Source: Sordariomycetes sp. S80-01Y
Taxonomy: Eukaryota; Ascomycota; Sordariomycetes
Direction of reading: 5' to 3'
DNA length: 64,000 nt
NCBI GenBank assembly: GCA_037042185.1
Contig: JAXQJY010000029.1
Location: 124,001-188,000 of the forward strand
Below, in pieces: positions 32,604 through 43,757 of this stretch; the stretch's first letter is position 1; each line of letters starts with the position of its first letter. Both the position numbers and the translations under genes were made by a program. The notes beneath the pieces were generated by a model that saw only the letters and a list, made by a program, of their open reading frames with translations, ran no database searches and was not told the DNA's origin.

Positions 32604-34280
32604 ATGTCTGAGACGATTCTCCAGCAGCCCATCTCTGCGTCGCCCCTCAGGAACAAGGGCGATGCACCTCTTCCTGTGACAACGGCAGCCTTTGGCGAGT
32701 CTTCGGGAAATAGCCTTCGTCAAAGCACCAGCCAGCAAGCCGTGACCGAAGATGGCGACTCCGACCACTCTCACAGGAAGCCCGCTTCGCGGCTCCAGCA
32801 GATAGCCGTAACATTCCAGCTCTCCGGCGTCAACTTCGCGTCCAGCGCCGCCAACGGCCTCGTCGTGGTTGGTCTGCCCAAGATCACCGAGGACCTGGCC
32901 CTGCCGCCGTCGCTGGCCTTCTGGCCTGCTTCCGTTGCTGCGCTGGCTACGACTTCGACGCTTTTGCTTGCGGGCTCCCTCGCTGACGTTCTTGGTCCGA
33001 GGACCATCGATCTCCTCGGTTGCTTCATTAGCGGTCTTTTCATGATTGGCTGTGCCCTCTCGCAGACGGGAGAGCAGCTCGTCGGCCTGCGGGCGATCCA
33101 CGGCGTCGGGTTCGCCATGCATCTTGCTGCTTCAGTCGCGCTGGTGACCAAGATCATGCCGCGGGGCAGAGGCCGAAACGTCGCTTTCTCGTGCCTGGGG
33201 CTCAGCCAGCCGCTGGGGTTCTCTTTTGGACTGGTCATGGGCGGGGTGTTCGTGGATACGATCGGCTGGCGTGCCGGTTGGTACATATACGGAGGCATCA
33301 CCGTTGGGCTGTCCGTCCTGGGCACCTTCTCTTTGCCCAAGTCGGCGCCCCTGGGGACGCTGAAAGAGATCGTGCGTGATGTTCAGAAGAAGGTCGACTG
33401 GGTCGGGGCGTTGCTGGCTTCTTGCTTTACTGCTTTCCTCTCGTACTTCCTGGCGTAAGTCCGAAACCCCATTGTGCCGAAGATTGTGCTAATGTTATAC
33501 AGAGTACTCAGTTCCAACGTTTACAAGATCCGCTCGGCGGACACCATCGTCTTTTTGTGCCTTGGCGTCATCTCGCTTCCCTTCTTCGTCGGCTGGATGC
33601 ATCGCCAGGTCCGGGGCGGCAAGCCAGCACTGATTCCGAACTCGTTCTGGAAAAACACCTCTTTTTCGAGCATATGCGCGACCATTGCCATGTCATTCGC
33701 CGTCCTCAACTCCCTCGAGCTGTTTGCGAGCCTGTTCTTCCAGGAGATCCAGCACTTGTCTGCTCTTCAGGCTGCCATCCGCATCCTGCCCAGTCTTTTG
33801 GTCGGGATCGTTCTCAACATCAGCACCGGCCTGTTCGTTCATAAAATTCCCGCCGTGTGGATTGTGCTGGTCTCTTCGCTCTTGTCGGCCGGGGCACCTC
33901 TTCTCATGGCCGTCATCCAACCACAATGGTCCTACTGGGCGAATGCCTTCATCGCCCAAATCCTCATGCCCGTGAGTGCCGATGTGCTCTTCACTGTCGG
34001 TCTCATCGTCATCACCGACGTGTTCCCCGAGGACAAGCAGGCCCTCGCCGGCGCGGTCTTCAACACTGGTGCTCAGTTTGGCACTGCGTTAGGCATGGCG
34101 ATCATGCAGGTTATCTCCACGCTGGTATCGGCTGAACATGCTGGTATGAAGCCATCTCAGGCGCTTATGGAGGGCTATCGGGCGAGCTTCTGGACCATGT
34201 TTGCCTTTATGCTGATGTGTGCTGTGGTCGGCGGGTTTGGGATGCGGAAGTCTGGTAAGATTGGCTTGAAGCAAGATTAG
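32604..34280 (+). CDS. MFS multidrug transporter, DHA2 type
   Basis: Two exons (32604..33454, 33503..34280) encode 542 residues; the 48-nt intron has branch GCTAATG and acceptor CAG. A 65-residue polar N-terminal region precedes about 14 membrane segments, the count of the DHA2 drug:proton antiporter family. SLADVLGPRTIDLLG sits at the motif A position, LRAIHGVGFAMHLAAS at motif B, and LGLSQPLGFSFGLVMGG at motif C (the antiporter motif). It should act at the plasma membrane exporting small molecules. It ends a co-oriented run with the aldo-keto reductase and DAAO-like genes. Confidence 0.9.
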
Positions 34281-35894
34281 GCGACAAGTTTACAAGGGCA
34301 GAAAAGTCGTGCTCGTGAGGGCATCAGCGTGGGAGGAGTTTGGGCAGACATTGGTCTGATCTATTTTTGCACAAAGTTTCAACTTGAACGACTAGCATGG
34401 GCGGCGTTTAAACCACTGTTAATATTTTTTGGGTTGCACAGCATGCAGGCGCATTTTTGTAGGCAAATATGACGTGGAATTCATTGAAACATTCAAGCGA
34501 ATGAAGACGTTTGGTTTCCACTCCTTTGACCCTGCGCAGTAGTTTCTGCTCTCATCAGCACTGAGGATGGCGTCCTACTTTGGATCACGCAACAGCCCAT
34601 TCACGCCCTGAGTCAACCAGGTGGATTCTTCAGCAAGATGAACGATTGGTGTGAACACGCAATCACTATACAACCGTCATCAGGAATCCGTCCAATCTCA
34701 AGTCGTAAAGTTGCCGGTGGGGACATGCAGATGGTGCCGGGCTCGATGCTTGGTTAGGCCTCGCTTAGGTTGACTCCTTCAATACTGACGCTTTCCGACC
34801 CTTATGATCAGCCGTTCTTTTGGTTTTATATTCATCTTATCTCAACTCAATCTTGTGAAGATAGAGTCTGCATCATTCGGTTTGCCTGCGTAGATTCGAG
34901 ATTGACGCGGTTGGATTCCGTATACTTTGATGCTGTGCGTGGCGCTATCGGGTCTCCCGAATTCGGATACATAGAGGATGTATCACCAACCCACTTCCCA
35001 AAGGGGATCTGTAATAAGCGAGCTCAACGCCAAGGGTTGTTGACGTATGCAGCGCTTTGGCCCTCATATACACTCTACGCGAGATCTTGAGTTGGAAGCT
35101 GAATTCGCGTGGGGCGAAGCTCCATCAAAAGGCTATGATCGCCATGCATGTAGGGATCGAAGCCTGTAAGCTTTATTATCGACCCCTTCTTGTAGTGTTT
35201 GGAGATTCTGACTGGCCACTGACATCTTAAGCGAGAATCCCGCGATTGTGGGACGACACTTGGCCCTGCGTCAGGGATTCGCCGCCAAGGTTGCACAACA
35301 ACAGTGACGTTGTCTATCGTGCCTGATTGGAATAAGCCAAAATTTCGGAATGAGGGTTCAGAGTTAAGCAATTGACTGCTCGTCTGAATCGGCCGGCGAT
35401 GGTCATTCCCCGGAAGCCCAGAAAGTTTATGTTTCAACAGGCCAGGGACCCCTATCATCCGAGCCGCGCCCAGGCTGTTACGTCCGCAGCCGAGCTTGAT
35501 GATGGAATGCCTAGATTCTGGCGTATTATTCTCCTCTTCTATTGTTACTGATTCGTTTCAAGAATGCCCCGAGACCACTTTATTGGTGATAAGCACTAAG
35601 CGAGCATTGTACTCTCGAACCACAGATTTGCTTCAACCTTACATGACGTTATGCCCAGATCTCGGTTAGTGAGCTTCTGATCCGTGATACGTCAGAGCGG
35701 ACAGTCTTCGCAAGCCTGAATGAAGGAAGAACTAGGCGAACAAGCAATTAATATAGATGCATATAAGGTCGGACCTGGTATCTCGAGGTTCAAATCACCT
35801 CTTCGCCTGAGCCACTGTCTCAAGTAAGACTAGCCGGCTATTCCCTTATCTGACCCGTAGTCTCCACGAGAGGCATCCATCCAAACTGTTCAAC
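34281..35894. other. Gene-poor stretch, AT-richer than flanks
   Basis: About 1.6 kb with no supported gene. Open frames at 34770-35090 (plus) and 35075-35458 (minus) show no family features. Near the right end a 75-nt segment folds like a tRNA (35734-35808), listed separately. Confidence 0.5.
35734..35808 (+). tRNA. Possible tRNA-like sequence (Pro-CGG by position), weak
   Basis: Seven bases AGGCGAA at the start pair perfectly with TTCGCCT at the end. Directly inside the 3' arm is a perfect 5-bp hairpin GAGGT/ACCTC with a 7-nt loop, overlapping a good match to the pol III B box (GGTTCAAATC). Between them a 5-nt variable loop and a 17-nt stem-loop with one mismatch place CGG, preceded by T and followed by A, at the anticodon. 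Against it: the D arm has only 3 pairs and no GG, the A box is poor, and the T-loop register is shifted by one. A TATAAGG inside it (35762-35768) could instead be the TATA box of the next gene. Confidence 0.22.
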
Positions 35895-36660
35895 ATGAAA
35901 TTTTCTCTCATGCTACTTCGGGCTGTTGCTGCCAGCGCTGCCGCAATCACCCCTCGGGACGGTTTCACAAAGCTCGACAAGCGCGAGGACTGGACTGGAG
36001 ATGGCAACGTCGAGATCTATATCTCGGATTCAAAGGTCAACTGGGGCAGTTTGGTGCCGTCCAGCATTGTCGCTGAATCCCTCCTCACAAAGTGCGGCAA
36101 CAACGGCTGCGACACCAACTGGTCTCACGAGTCGCACTGTGAGTGCTACACTCCAGAGTAATCAGATCTGAATACTGACGTCTTGATTAGTCGCCGACAA
36201 TGCTAAGGAGTGGGACGCCACGGTTACCTTCACCATGGCTGACGACCAATACCCTACCTGGCAAAAGAACGGGCTCATTGGCTTGATTGAGTCGACCATT
36301 GCCGAAGCTGCCGAGAAGAAGGTCGTCAACAAGAAAAAGTGTCACAATCCCAACCCCAACAGTCTTTGCCTAGGCTTTGACAATATCGACCAGTATTGGG
36401 CTCCCCAAACCGTCTCGATTGTCATCCCCGCGAGTGACGGCGTCGAGGAGGTCGACATGCGTATCGGTGTCGAAATTGAGCAGTAGGTCTCTTCGTGGCT
36501 CCAGAAGCATGCTCAAACTGACAGTTACAGGCGCGAAGATCCTCTCTTCGGACTCTGCACACTCACCGCTGGCTTTGCGGGATCTATTGGTGGTCTCATT
36601 CAACCAATGCTTGGACCGGCTTTCGCTCTGGGCACATTTGGTTGCGTTGCTGCGGCATAA
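35895..36660 (+). CDS. Small secreted cysteine-containing protein
   Basis: Three exons (35895..36138, 36191..36482, 36531..36660) encode 221 residues; introns are 52 and 48 nt. A signal peptide (MKFSLMLLRAVAASAAA) is followed by KLDKR, a Kex2-type cleavage site, so the mature protein probably begins EDWTGDG. It has six cysteines after that point (KCGNNGC, KKKC, LCLGF, FGLC, FGC). The last about 30 residues are Gly-rich and hydrophobic (FAGSIGGLIQPMLGPAFALG) but contain no charged residue, more like a buried or membrane-active segment than a GPI signal. I do not recognise a family. Candidate effector or defence-type secreted protein; inference only. Confidence 0.75.
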
Positions 36661-37184
36661 GAAACATGATAATTCAAGGTGGGTTCGAAAGAACCATAAG
36701 ACTTGATAGACGCTGGAAGGGTGTTTTGATACCAAGTAGAATTGAGCACAACGACCAACCTACAATCGGGACTACTTAGATGAGATGAGATGACCTGAAT
36801 GGAACGATTGTCTTTGAAATTCTACATATATCCTCGTTTGAATGGCTCAACTGTTCGTCTTAATAGCTAGTTCCGATGAGTACATGTCCTTCCGCTCAGT
36901 AGAATCAACGAAACTAGGTACAAATGCTAGTAACAGTGATGTACTGGCAAGAAGTTGTCTCCGAAAAGGTTGAATCAAGAACACGCACTCACTTCCGCAA
37001 AGAGTGACTTCTTTCTAGCGTTTCTTCTTTTAGATATCACCCGGAGTCCAGTGTTCCCAGATAGTTATGAGAGATGATTTCAGATCCGCTGCACCTTTGT
37101 TGTCTTGTGGTCATCTTTGCAAGCGATACAGACTTCACAGGCCAATATTGAAAAGTGATCATATTTATATTCTTTGTGTGAAGC
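36661..37184. other. Intergenic region, convergent 3' ends
   Basis: Between the secreted protein and the receptor-like gene. AT-rich, no gene seen. Confidence 0.5.
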
Positions 37185-38625
37185 TCAATCGTACGTAATC
37201 TTTGTCTCCTTTGTAACATGGATGTTTCCCCTGCTACCGGAACCTGGCCCCCGTGAGGGTCGCCCATTCGCGCTAACATCAACCCTGGGACCACCGGGTC
37301 CCCAGGGCGGCGACGCAGCCTCACCCGGCTGCTCAACACTATCAAGACTGCTGTTTCCGTTGACAGTTGTAACTGCCACGCCCGGCAGACCGGCCTTACC
37401 GCCGCCTGTTTGCGGCCAGAGTCTCGCCTCGTCGTCCCCTTCGGGGTCTGCAGGGAACGAGTTGTCGGGTGCGTTGTGGTCGCGGCTCGAGAGCTCGTAG
37501 GACTTGTCAAGACGACGCTTTCGGTTGCGTTGCGCGGTGGTGGAGTAGGGGTTGAAGCCGCTCGGGTTGGAAGCGTCGCCGGACCGAAGGCGCGATGAGA
37601 TGATGAAGGGCAAGTACTTCATGAAGAAGGGCTTGAGAGCGGGAATCGAGGCGCAGATAATGCCTGCATTTGCCTCGATGGAACCCCAGACATTCTGGGG
37701 CGGGTTGACCCAGGTGTAGTCTGCAGCTGTGAGAAGCCCAGGGAGGATGTATGTTCGGTAGATAGCGGCAGCGCAGACACTTCGGAATTAGCAACCGATC
37801 GGACATCAAAGATTTTAGAGCATCGAGATCACTCACAAGCCACCTGTCGCGAAGAGAAAGATGAGCGACACCTTCTGTCGACGCGGCATCTGCAGGGGCA
37901 CGACGACGTGCACCGGGATAAGGAGAATGGCGAAGTCGATGACAATGTTTGCGACACTCAGCGTCATCATGGGCGCCATTCTCGAGAAGCACTCCCCGTC
38001 GACAGACAGGTCCCAGTTGAGCTCCACCGGTCTGCAAACCAGCAAGATGACAACGATGTACGTAACCGTGTACGTCGCAGTGAGTCCTATCAAAGAGTAG
38101 ACGCCGATGCGGAACTTGCGCTCGGGCGAGAGGCGCAGATAGAAGACAAGGATCGAAAGTTTGGCAAAGGACACCGAGGTACAGTAGGTCATTGTGATGC
38201 CCATAGTAGTCTGTCTTGTTAGCCTGAATTATCACTATCCGGACGGGAGAGCTTACCGCAAGGTAAGGAGGCGTGTAGTCAGCGTATTTCATGTCCCACA
38301 TGTGAAGACCGCATCCGAGATTCTTGAGATGCACAGAGAGGCCTGCAAAAGCGATAGAGAGCACCATGGACACAATAACCAGATCTATAAGCATGTCAGT
38401 GAAGGTGCCGAGCAGCCAACCGCTAGACTCACAGTCGTCGATGCCTAGCAACCCCCGCATCATGAAGGCTCTAGTGTATAACCTTAGAATCACCACAATG
38501 AGGGCAATAATAGTCGTTGAAATGGCCGCCGGTATGATGCCTTCTCCCGACGAGGGCGGGTTGACCTCTGTCCTGACCTCGCCGGGAGGAGGCTCCATCA
38601 CCCATATCGGAGCCTCAGTCGCCAT
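37185..38625 (-). CDS. PTH11-like / fungal rhodopsin-domain integral membrane protein
   Basis: Complement(37185..37779, 37837..38210, 38257..38384, 38433..38625) encodes 429 residues; introns are 57, 46 and 48 nt. After a Pro-rich N-terminus seven membrane segments can be drawn, the first in IIPAAISTTIIALIVVILRL and the last near ANAGIICASIPALKPF. Marks of the fungal rhodopsin domain (PF20684) are RAFMMRGLLGIDDY, YCTSVSFAKLSILVFYLRL, LVCRPVELNWD, and NIVIDFAILLIPV. The C-terminal 130 residues are cytosolic, Pro/Gly-rich and disordered. No extracellular CFEM domain is present, unlike Pth11 itself. The likely role is a plasma-membrane receptor or sensor. Ligand unknown. Confidence 0.87.
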
Positions 38626-40648
38626 CTTGCCCGAGTTTCAAAGAGAGGAGGCAGCCAATACCAGTCGCCAAGGATCCAACAATCCGGTAGAATGTTTCTT
38701 ACAGATGCAAGATCAAAAGAAGAAAGAAAGTCTCAATGCCAGATACGTGCGTTCAAGAAGAAATGGGGGCCGAGGGTAAATAGTAATAATGCCACCACAC
38801 CTCAGCCAAGTGCCATGACGGCTAGGACGAATGCCGTTGCATCGACATGTCGCCTGTGCCATGCTCGATGCGAAGGCTGCAGGACTGGGATCAAGAGATT
38901 CGAAGGAAGCGATGCCCTCCCCCATGAGGGTCGTCAAACAGGCAAAGACGCTGTAGATCAGAGTTGCACCTGCAGTGCGTGATGAGTCCACTCTAGCTGC
39001 AACGCCCGGCCAGGGGTTCGCCGACCAGATTTCGGGAGGATGTGGTATCAAGCATTGTTGGTTCCCATTGTCGTAGACAGACTCGCAACTAGTACTATTT
39101 GGCTGTTGTGACAGTAACGCTTTCGATTTTCGGAGCAAGATCCTCTGTCAGTCTAATCAGAGTTCATTGTGAGCTGAATGCTGTTGAAACTGCTTGTCCC
39201 AGAGGACTGACGTAGAAGGAGTCAACGTCGTAATTGTAACTACTTTTGACCCGCCCATGCCTCTCTCCCACAGGCTGTTCTGTCCGCACAAGGAGCGCGA
39301 GGTCCGTCCCTGTTGTCAACTGGATCCTTTCCCCAGCAGACCTGTCAGGGTCAGGGGTGCGAATACCCCCGCCCTGGCAGGATGTTCGAGCATGGGTCCG
39401 AGGCCAAACAGATCGCAAGCTGCCAAAGAAGGCCACAAATCGCAAGGGAGCTAGAGGCGGGAGAGCGGAGGCGGTCAACGGTTGAGCCGCTCATTATCGC
39501 CCCCAGACAAGCGTGTCGCTAGGGGGTAGCACCAGCCATCTCGCGCCGCGCGAGGCCAATCATGGGGCAAGTTCCCTACCTAATTCGAGGCACCATCGAT
39601 GATACTACCAGAAGCTCTCCGGACTTGAGTATCGTAATATTCATGCTAAGACCCAAATTGTCATAAACCTCACGCATCTCTTCCAACACTCCAACGGGAA
39701 TCGACGCCTGTACCGAAGGACTTGTGGCCGTCCCCGTTTTATGGCGGTCCACCGGCCAAGAAACATGGTTCAAGGGCTGTCGATGAGGAGGAGCTCGATG
39801 CTTAACTGCGAGTCGGATCCCCACAAGCCTCCCAAACAAACGGACATGCCAGTCGCCCCCTGACAAGTCAGCCCGCTCGCATTGCCTCGCGCAGTCGGCA
39901 TTTCTCGATCGCCCACGAGTCATAAGGTCCTGCACCCCCACGATAGCACATGGGGAGACATGTGCGAGATATGACCTGACGGTCGTCCGCCTCGCTATTC
40001 CCGGACAGCTCTTCGGACCCGGCGCTGCTGTCAGCCCATCTACCGAGCACGACTGGGGAAAATAACAGTTCAGATCCAAGCATGTCGAGATGTAGGATCG
40101 CGCACTGCAGCGTTGCGTTGCAGTAGTCTCTACTCTCAAATTGCTTCCTTTCGACCTTCAAGAGCATCCTCCGGCATTCTTGTTTGAGTGTAGCACACCA
40201 TTCACACAGAGCGCTCTGAGCCATGAAACGGCGCGGACAATGCGTATTAGCCAAGGCTCGCCTCCATTGCGATCGGGGACAAGTCGACTTTCCAGGTATA
40301 TTTCCTGACGATCTCGCACAGGCGCGTCACATAATGTAAGCGACTCGAGGCAGCAGCTTATCCACCGCATTCGCCCCTTGACCCAGTATTCCGGCATGGT
40401 CTGCGTCCTGGGGTGCCAGGATGCGACATCACGACCAACAAGATGGGAAAGTCGCAGAGGCCGCTGTCCAAAAAGGCCGTGCTCCCCTGGCGGAGTGACG
40501 GAAGAACAAAGCAAGATTCCCCATTCTTTCGGTGTCCTGACAGGATGGCTACGATCTGAAGGAGAAACATACCCTTTCATCTCGCTTCGACTGCGCTCGC
40601 TTCACGGATCTTCTTTCCTACTGTTGACGACTTCGACCCCTGTTACGC
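38626..40648. other. Gene-poor stretch between receptor and acyltransferase genes
   Basis: About 2 kb with no supported gene. Three overlapping minus-strand open frames (39576-40139, 39868-40254, 40158-40580) have partly protein-like composition, but I could not join them into one plausible gene; see findings. The rest shows nothing notable. Confidence 0.45.
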
Positions 40649-42173
40649 TTGACCATGGCATCTGTACCGAACGGCGCAAAAGGCTCATCAGCCTCCGATG
40701 ATGTTCTGAAGCTCCACTCTTTCGATGATACGGCTTTGAACCGTATCATGGCCGTGACTGGCTTGTTGCGGTACGATGCAGTCCTCGATGCCAACAAGTT
40801 GCGAGACTCTCTCGTAGACCTCTTGCACATTGGCGCGTGGAAGAAGCTGAGGGGAAGACTACGGTTGAATGTGAGTACATCTGACAAGTAGTTCAACAGA
40901 CTTGCACTAATCCTTCTAGTCCCAAGACAAGCTTGAGATTCACGTGCCTCCAACAGCGTCGCGCCAAAGACCAGCAATCCGCTTCCGCCAGACTGTGCTT
41001 GGATTGCCCATCCGAGACCACCCCGTCGTGAACAAGCTCGCTCAATCCTCAACCATCGCAACGGTGCAGCCAGCACTGGCCAGCTTCGATGGGATTTCAA
41101 GCATTCTCATCCCGCCAGAGTGGCCAAAGAATCTCAATGAATATGTTGATCCTGAGCGTGACGAGCCCATCTTGGGTCTACATGTTCTGTCCTTCACGGA
41201 CGCCACGATCGTCGTCGTCTGCTTCTCACATGTCATGATGGATGGAGGAGGTATTGAGTCTCTTTTGACCGCTTGGTCGCAAGTTCTTCACGGGAAGAAT
41301 GATTTCGTGGCGCCACTGGGCGGTGTCGGTAAAGACCCCCTAGATGAGATCAGGCAGCGCACCGACCCCGTTGAGCCGTTTGCGCTTTCGGACGCAAAGA
41401 TCGAGCTCGCTTCTCTCATGCCGGAGGATGGTGCGGCGCCGCCAGCCGATCCCAACTGGGACACTTCGTCTCCCGACTCGCGTTGGCGCACCATCAGTCT
41501 CTCTCCTCAAGCCATCGCATCAATGTACAAAGAGGCCACCGATACCGCCCCAACTGTTGACGGTAAGAAGGTGTTCGTGAGCGAGGACGACACGGTCACC
41601 GCCTGGGTCATCCGCACAGTTGCAAGCACCTATCCCGAAGAGCGCCCCGTCAACACAATGCGCCTCTACGACATGCGTTCCCGCCTGCCCGTCTTCGACA
41701 AGAACACTGCCTACGTTCAGAACCTTTATCAGATGGCATGGGCCCTATTCCCCTCCGCCGGAGAGATGGCCAAGGCCCCGCTTGGTGAAGTCGCCGCCAA
41801 GCTTCGCTCTGCGCTGCTGGCCCAGACTACAGAGCCACAGGTGATCGCGTCGATGGCCGAGCGCGACGCGGGAAACACGCCCTTGTACGGAAGCCCTGCT
41901 GGCGCTTTCTTTACTCTTAACAGCTGGGTCAAGATGAAGATCTACCAGCGGGCGGACTTCACACCCGCCGTCATCGATTCTAGAGGCCAAGACAAGGCGA
42001 TACCGGCAGGGCAGCCGGAGTTCGTGGACTTTGACTTTGCGCTGGGCGGTGCTCCTCCGGGCCCAAACATGATTTCGAGTGGAAAGGATGCTAGGGGGGC
42101 GAGGCACGCGATGCTGTTCCTGTCGAATACCATGTGGCCGAAGATGGAGGCTGCGCTCGCTGGGCTGAACTGA
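40649..42173 (+). CDS. BAHD/Tri101-like acyltransferase
   Basis: Two exons (40649..40870, 40920..42173) encode 491 residues; the 49-nt intron joins GRLRLN to SQDKLEIHVP. A second in-frame ATG at 40655 is an equally good start. The HxxxD catalytic motif is in CFSHVMMDGGG at about residue 178. A late block VDFDFALGGAPPGPN (about 444) is where BAHD enzymes have DFGWG and is a divergent form of it. Length, spacing and the opening LHSFDDTALNRIMAVTGLLRY fit the fungal transferase family (PF02458) that includes trichothecene 3-O-acetyltransferase. It should transfer an acyl group from CoA to an alcohol or amine of a small molecule in the cytosol. Substrate unknown. Confidence 0.87.
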
Positions 42174-42797
42174 TTAGACAGGTGAAACGGGTCATCGATT
42201 GAATGTAACCGCATAGTCGTTTTGAACGCCCATTTGGTGAAAGATGATTTGATGTTACCGGACCGTGAAAAGAGACTAAGCGTGACACTAGCCCCGAAGC
42301 TCAGATGCACCCCTTTGACTAGAGCAGGTTAGTGTGATCGCAAAGAACATAGTGCAGCTACGAATAAGAGTGCTCTGTCCCATGATAGCGTGCTGAAATT
42401 ACGCTTGAAGCACGGCAAGGAGATAGAAGTCCGGCTGACTAGGCACGAGTTGCAACTTTTCTATCCCCCACAACCACATTCACGCGTACGCGTGCACTAT
42501 CGATAGATATTGGCCCCGAAGCTTAAGGAACCCCACTGTTGAAACTAGACATTATGTTAACGATGTCGTTCTATCTAAGGATGTATTTTGCTCGCAATAG
42601 ACACGTTTCAGCCTAGATTTGTTGTTGAATCCTCATACTCTGGTGCCTGAAAGGCCACCGTAAGCCTCAATGCGTGGTCGCCATGGGTGCTGCGCCGCCA
42701 CGCCAAAACCCCGTCATAAAACAGGGAACGCCCGTCGTTTCTTCCCCTCTTCCTTCTGCCTTCGATACAAAGCCTCCAAGCCCCGCCAACTAGAAAA
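42174..42797. other. Intergenic region
   Basis: Between two co-oriented genes. No gene seen. Confidence 0.5.
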
Positions 42798-43696
42798 ATG
42801 TCCGACGCAGGTCCCTCACGAGCAGAGGCAAGCGAGGAGACGCCCCTCCTCCAAGACGACGCGTCTACAACGACCGGGACGGCTCCGCGTTATAGCAACA
42901 ATGATGTCGAAGCCCGACGAGCTGCGACTGCGGACGAAAGACAAGCGTCTCTCGCACGCGTAGACAAGGTGCTGAAGATATTGTTCGCCTCGACGATTAG
43001 CACGGGAATCGCGACGTTGGCGTTCAGTATCGCCCTCTTCGTGCTCGGCCAGTATGGGCAGGAAAGATTCGGCTACTACGACGTCATCGCCTCGAGTTAC
43101 CAGTGGCCGTTCTTCTGGCAGGTAAGCTCTACGTAAATGCTAACCCTCATCTTTTCATTCACTGATCCCCCTAGATTGTCCTCGCCATCGTCCTTTCCGG
43201 GACCAACCTCGCCCGCATGTCTCATCGGTCCCGCCCCTTGCCTGCTCTCATCAACATGGTTATCTTCGTCCTCAGCGGCTTCTACATCTTGATCTGCACC
43301 GTTGACATTCTTACTTGGACCAACGCGCTGTTCGGAAGTCTCTGCCGCTCCGATCTGGACGATCCCGACCCCCGTTGGGGGAGGCATTATCCTGGGTCTC
43401 TTAAGGAGTGCCGCGACTGGGAGCCAAAATATCAGGCCGTGGCGTGGGTTTGGATTTGTCTCGAGCTGATCATGGGGCTATTGATGGTCACGATTGCGGC
43501 GGCGTGTCTTGTGCGGGTCTACAAGCTGAGGGTTCAGACGGGGAGCGACGGGGAGGGGCAGAGGACGGGGAGTCGGTGGACGATGCCGGCTGGGCAGGTG
43601 AGCTTTGAGGTCAGCGTCTACTGGGGTGCTCCGTCTACACGGGGTGAGGGGCGGCCAAGACAAGTTGAAGGTGTTGATGAGAGGCACGATGCCTGA
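42798..43696 (+). CDS. Four-helix integral membrane protein, unknown role
   Basis: Two exons (42798..43121, 43175..43696) encode 281 residues; the 53-nt intron has donor GTAAGC and acceptor CTAG. The N-terminal 55 residues are polar and include EETPLLQ, an acidic dileucine-like sorting signal. Four membrane segments follow: around ILFASTISTGIATLAFSI, IVLAIVLSGTNLA, MVIFVLSGFYILICTVDIL and WVWICLELIMGLLMVTIAA, with a Cys-containing loop between 3 and 4. The C-terminus is polar. The overall plan recalls MARVEL-type or small fungal tetraspan proteins, but I do not recognise a named family. Its stop lies only 61 bp from the stop of the convergent permease gene. Confidence 0.75.
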
Positions 43697-43757
43697 GGTA
43701 GCTGTAGTGTGGGAGTTGCTATATTGTATCGACATGATCCGAGCGCCCTACGTTCCA

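Noticed and set aside
34770-35458. Open frames on both strands in the gene-poor stretch
   Set aside because: About 106-127 codons, no motifs, no splice context and no promoter elements that would support a gene.
39330-39400. B-box-like sequence (GGTGCGAATACCC) with a minus-strand translation GGIRTPDP
   Set aside because: The phrase often marks tRNA T-arms read as protein, but no matching acceptor stem or A box lies upstream, so I do not call a tRNA.
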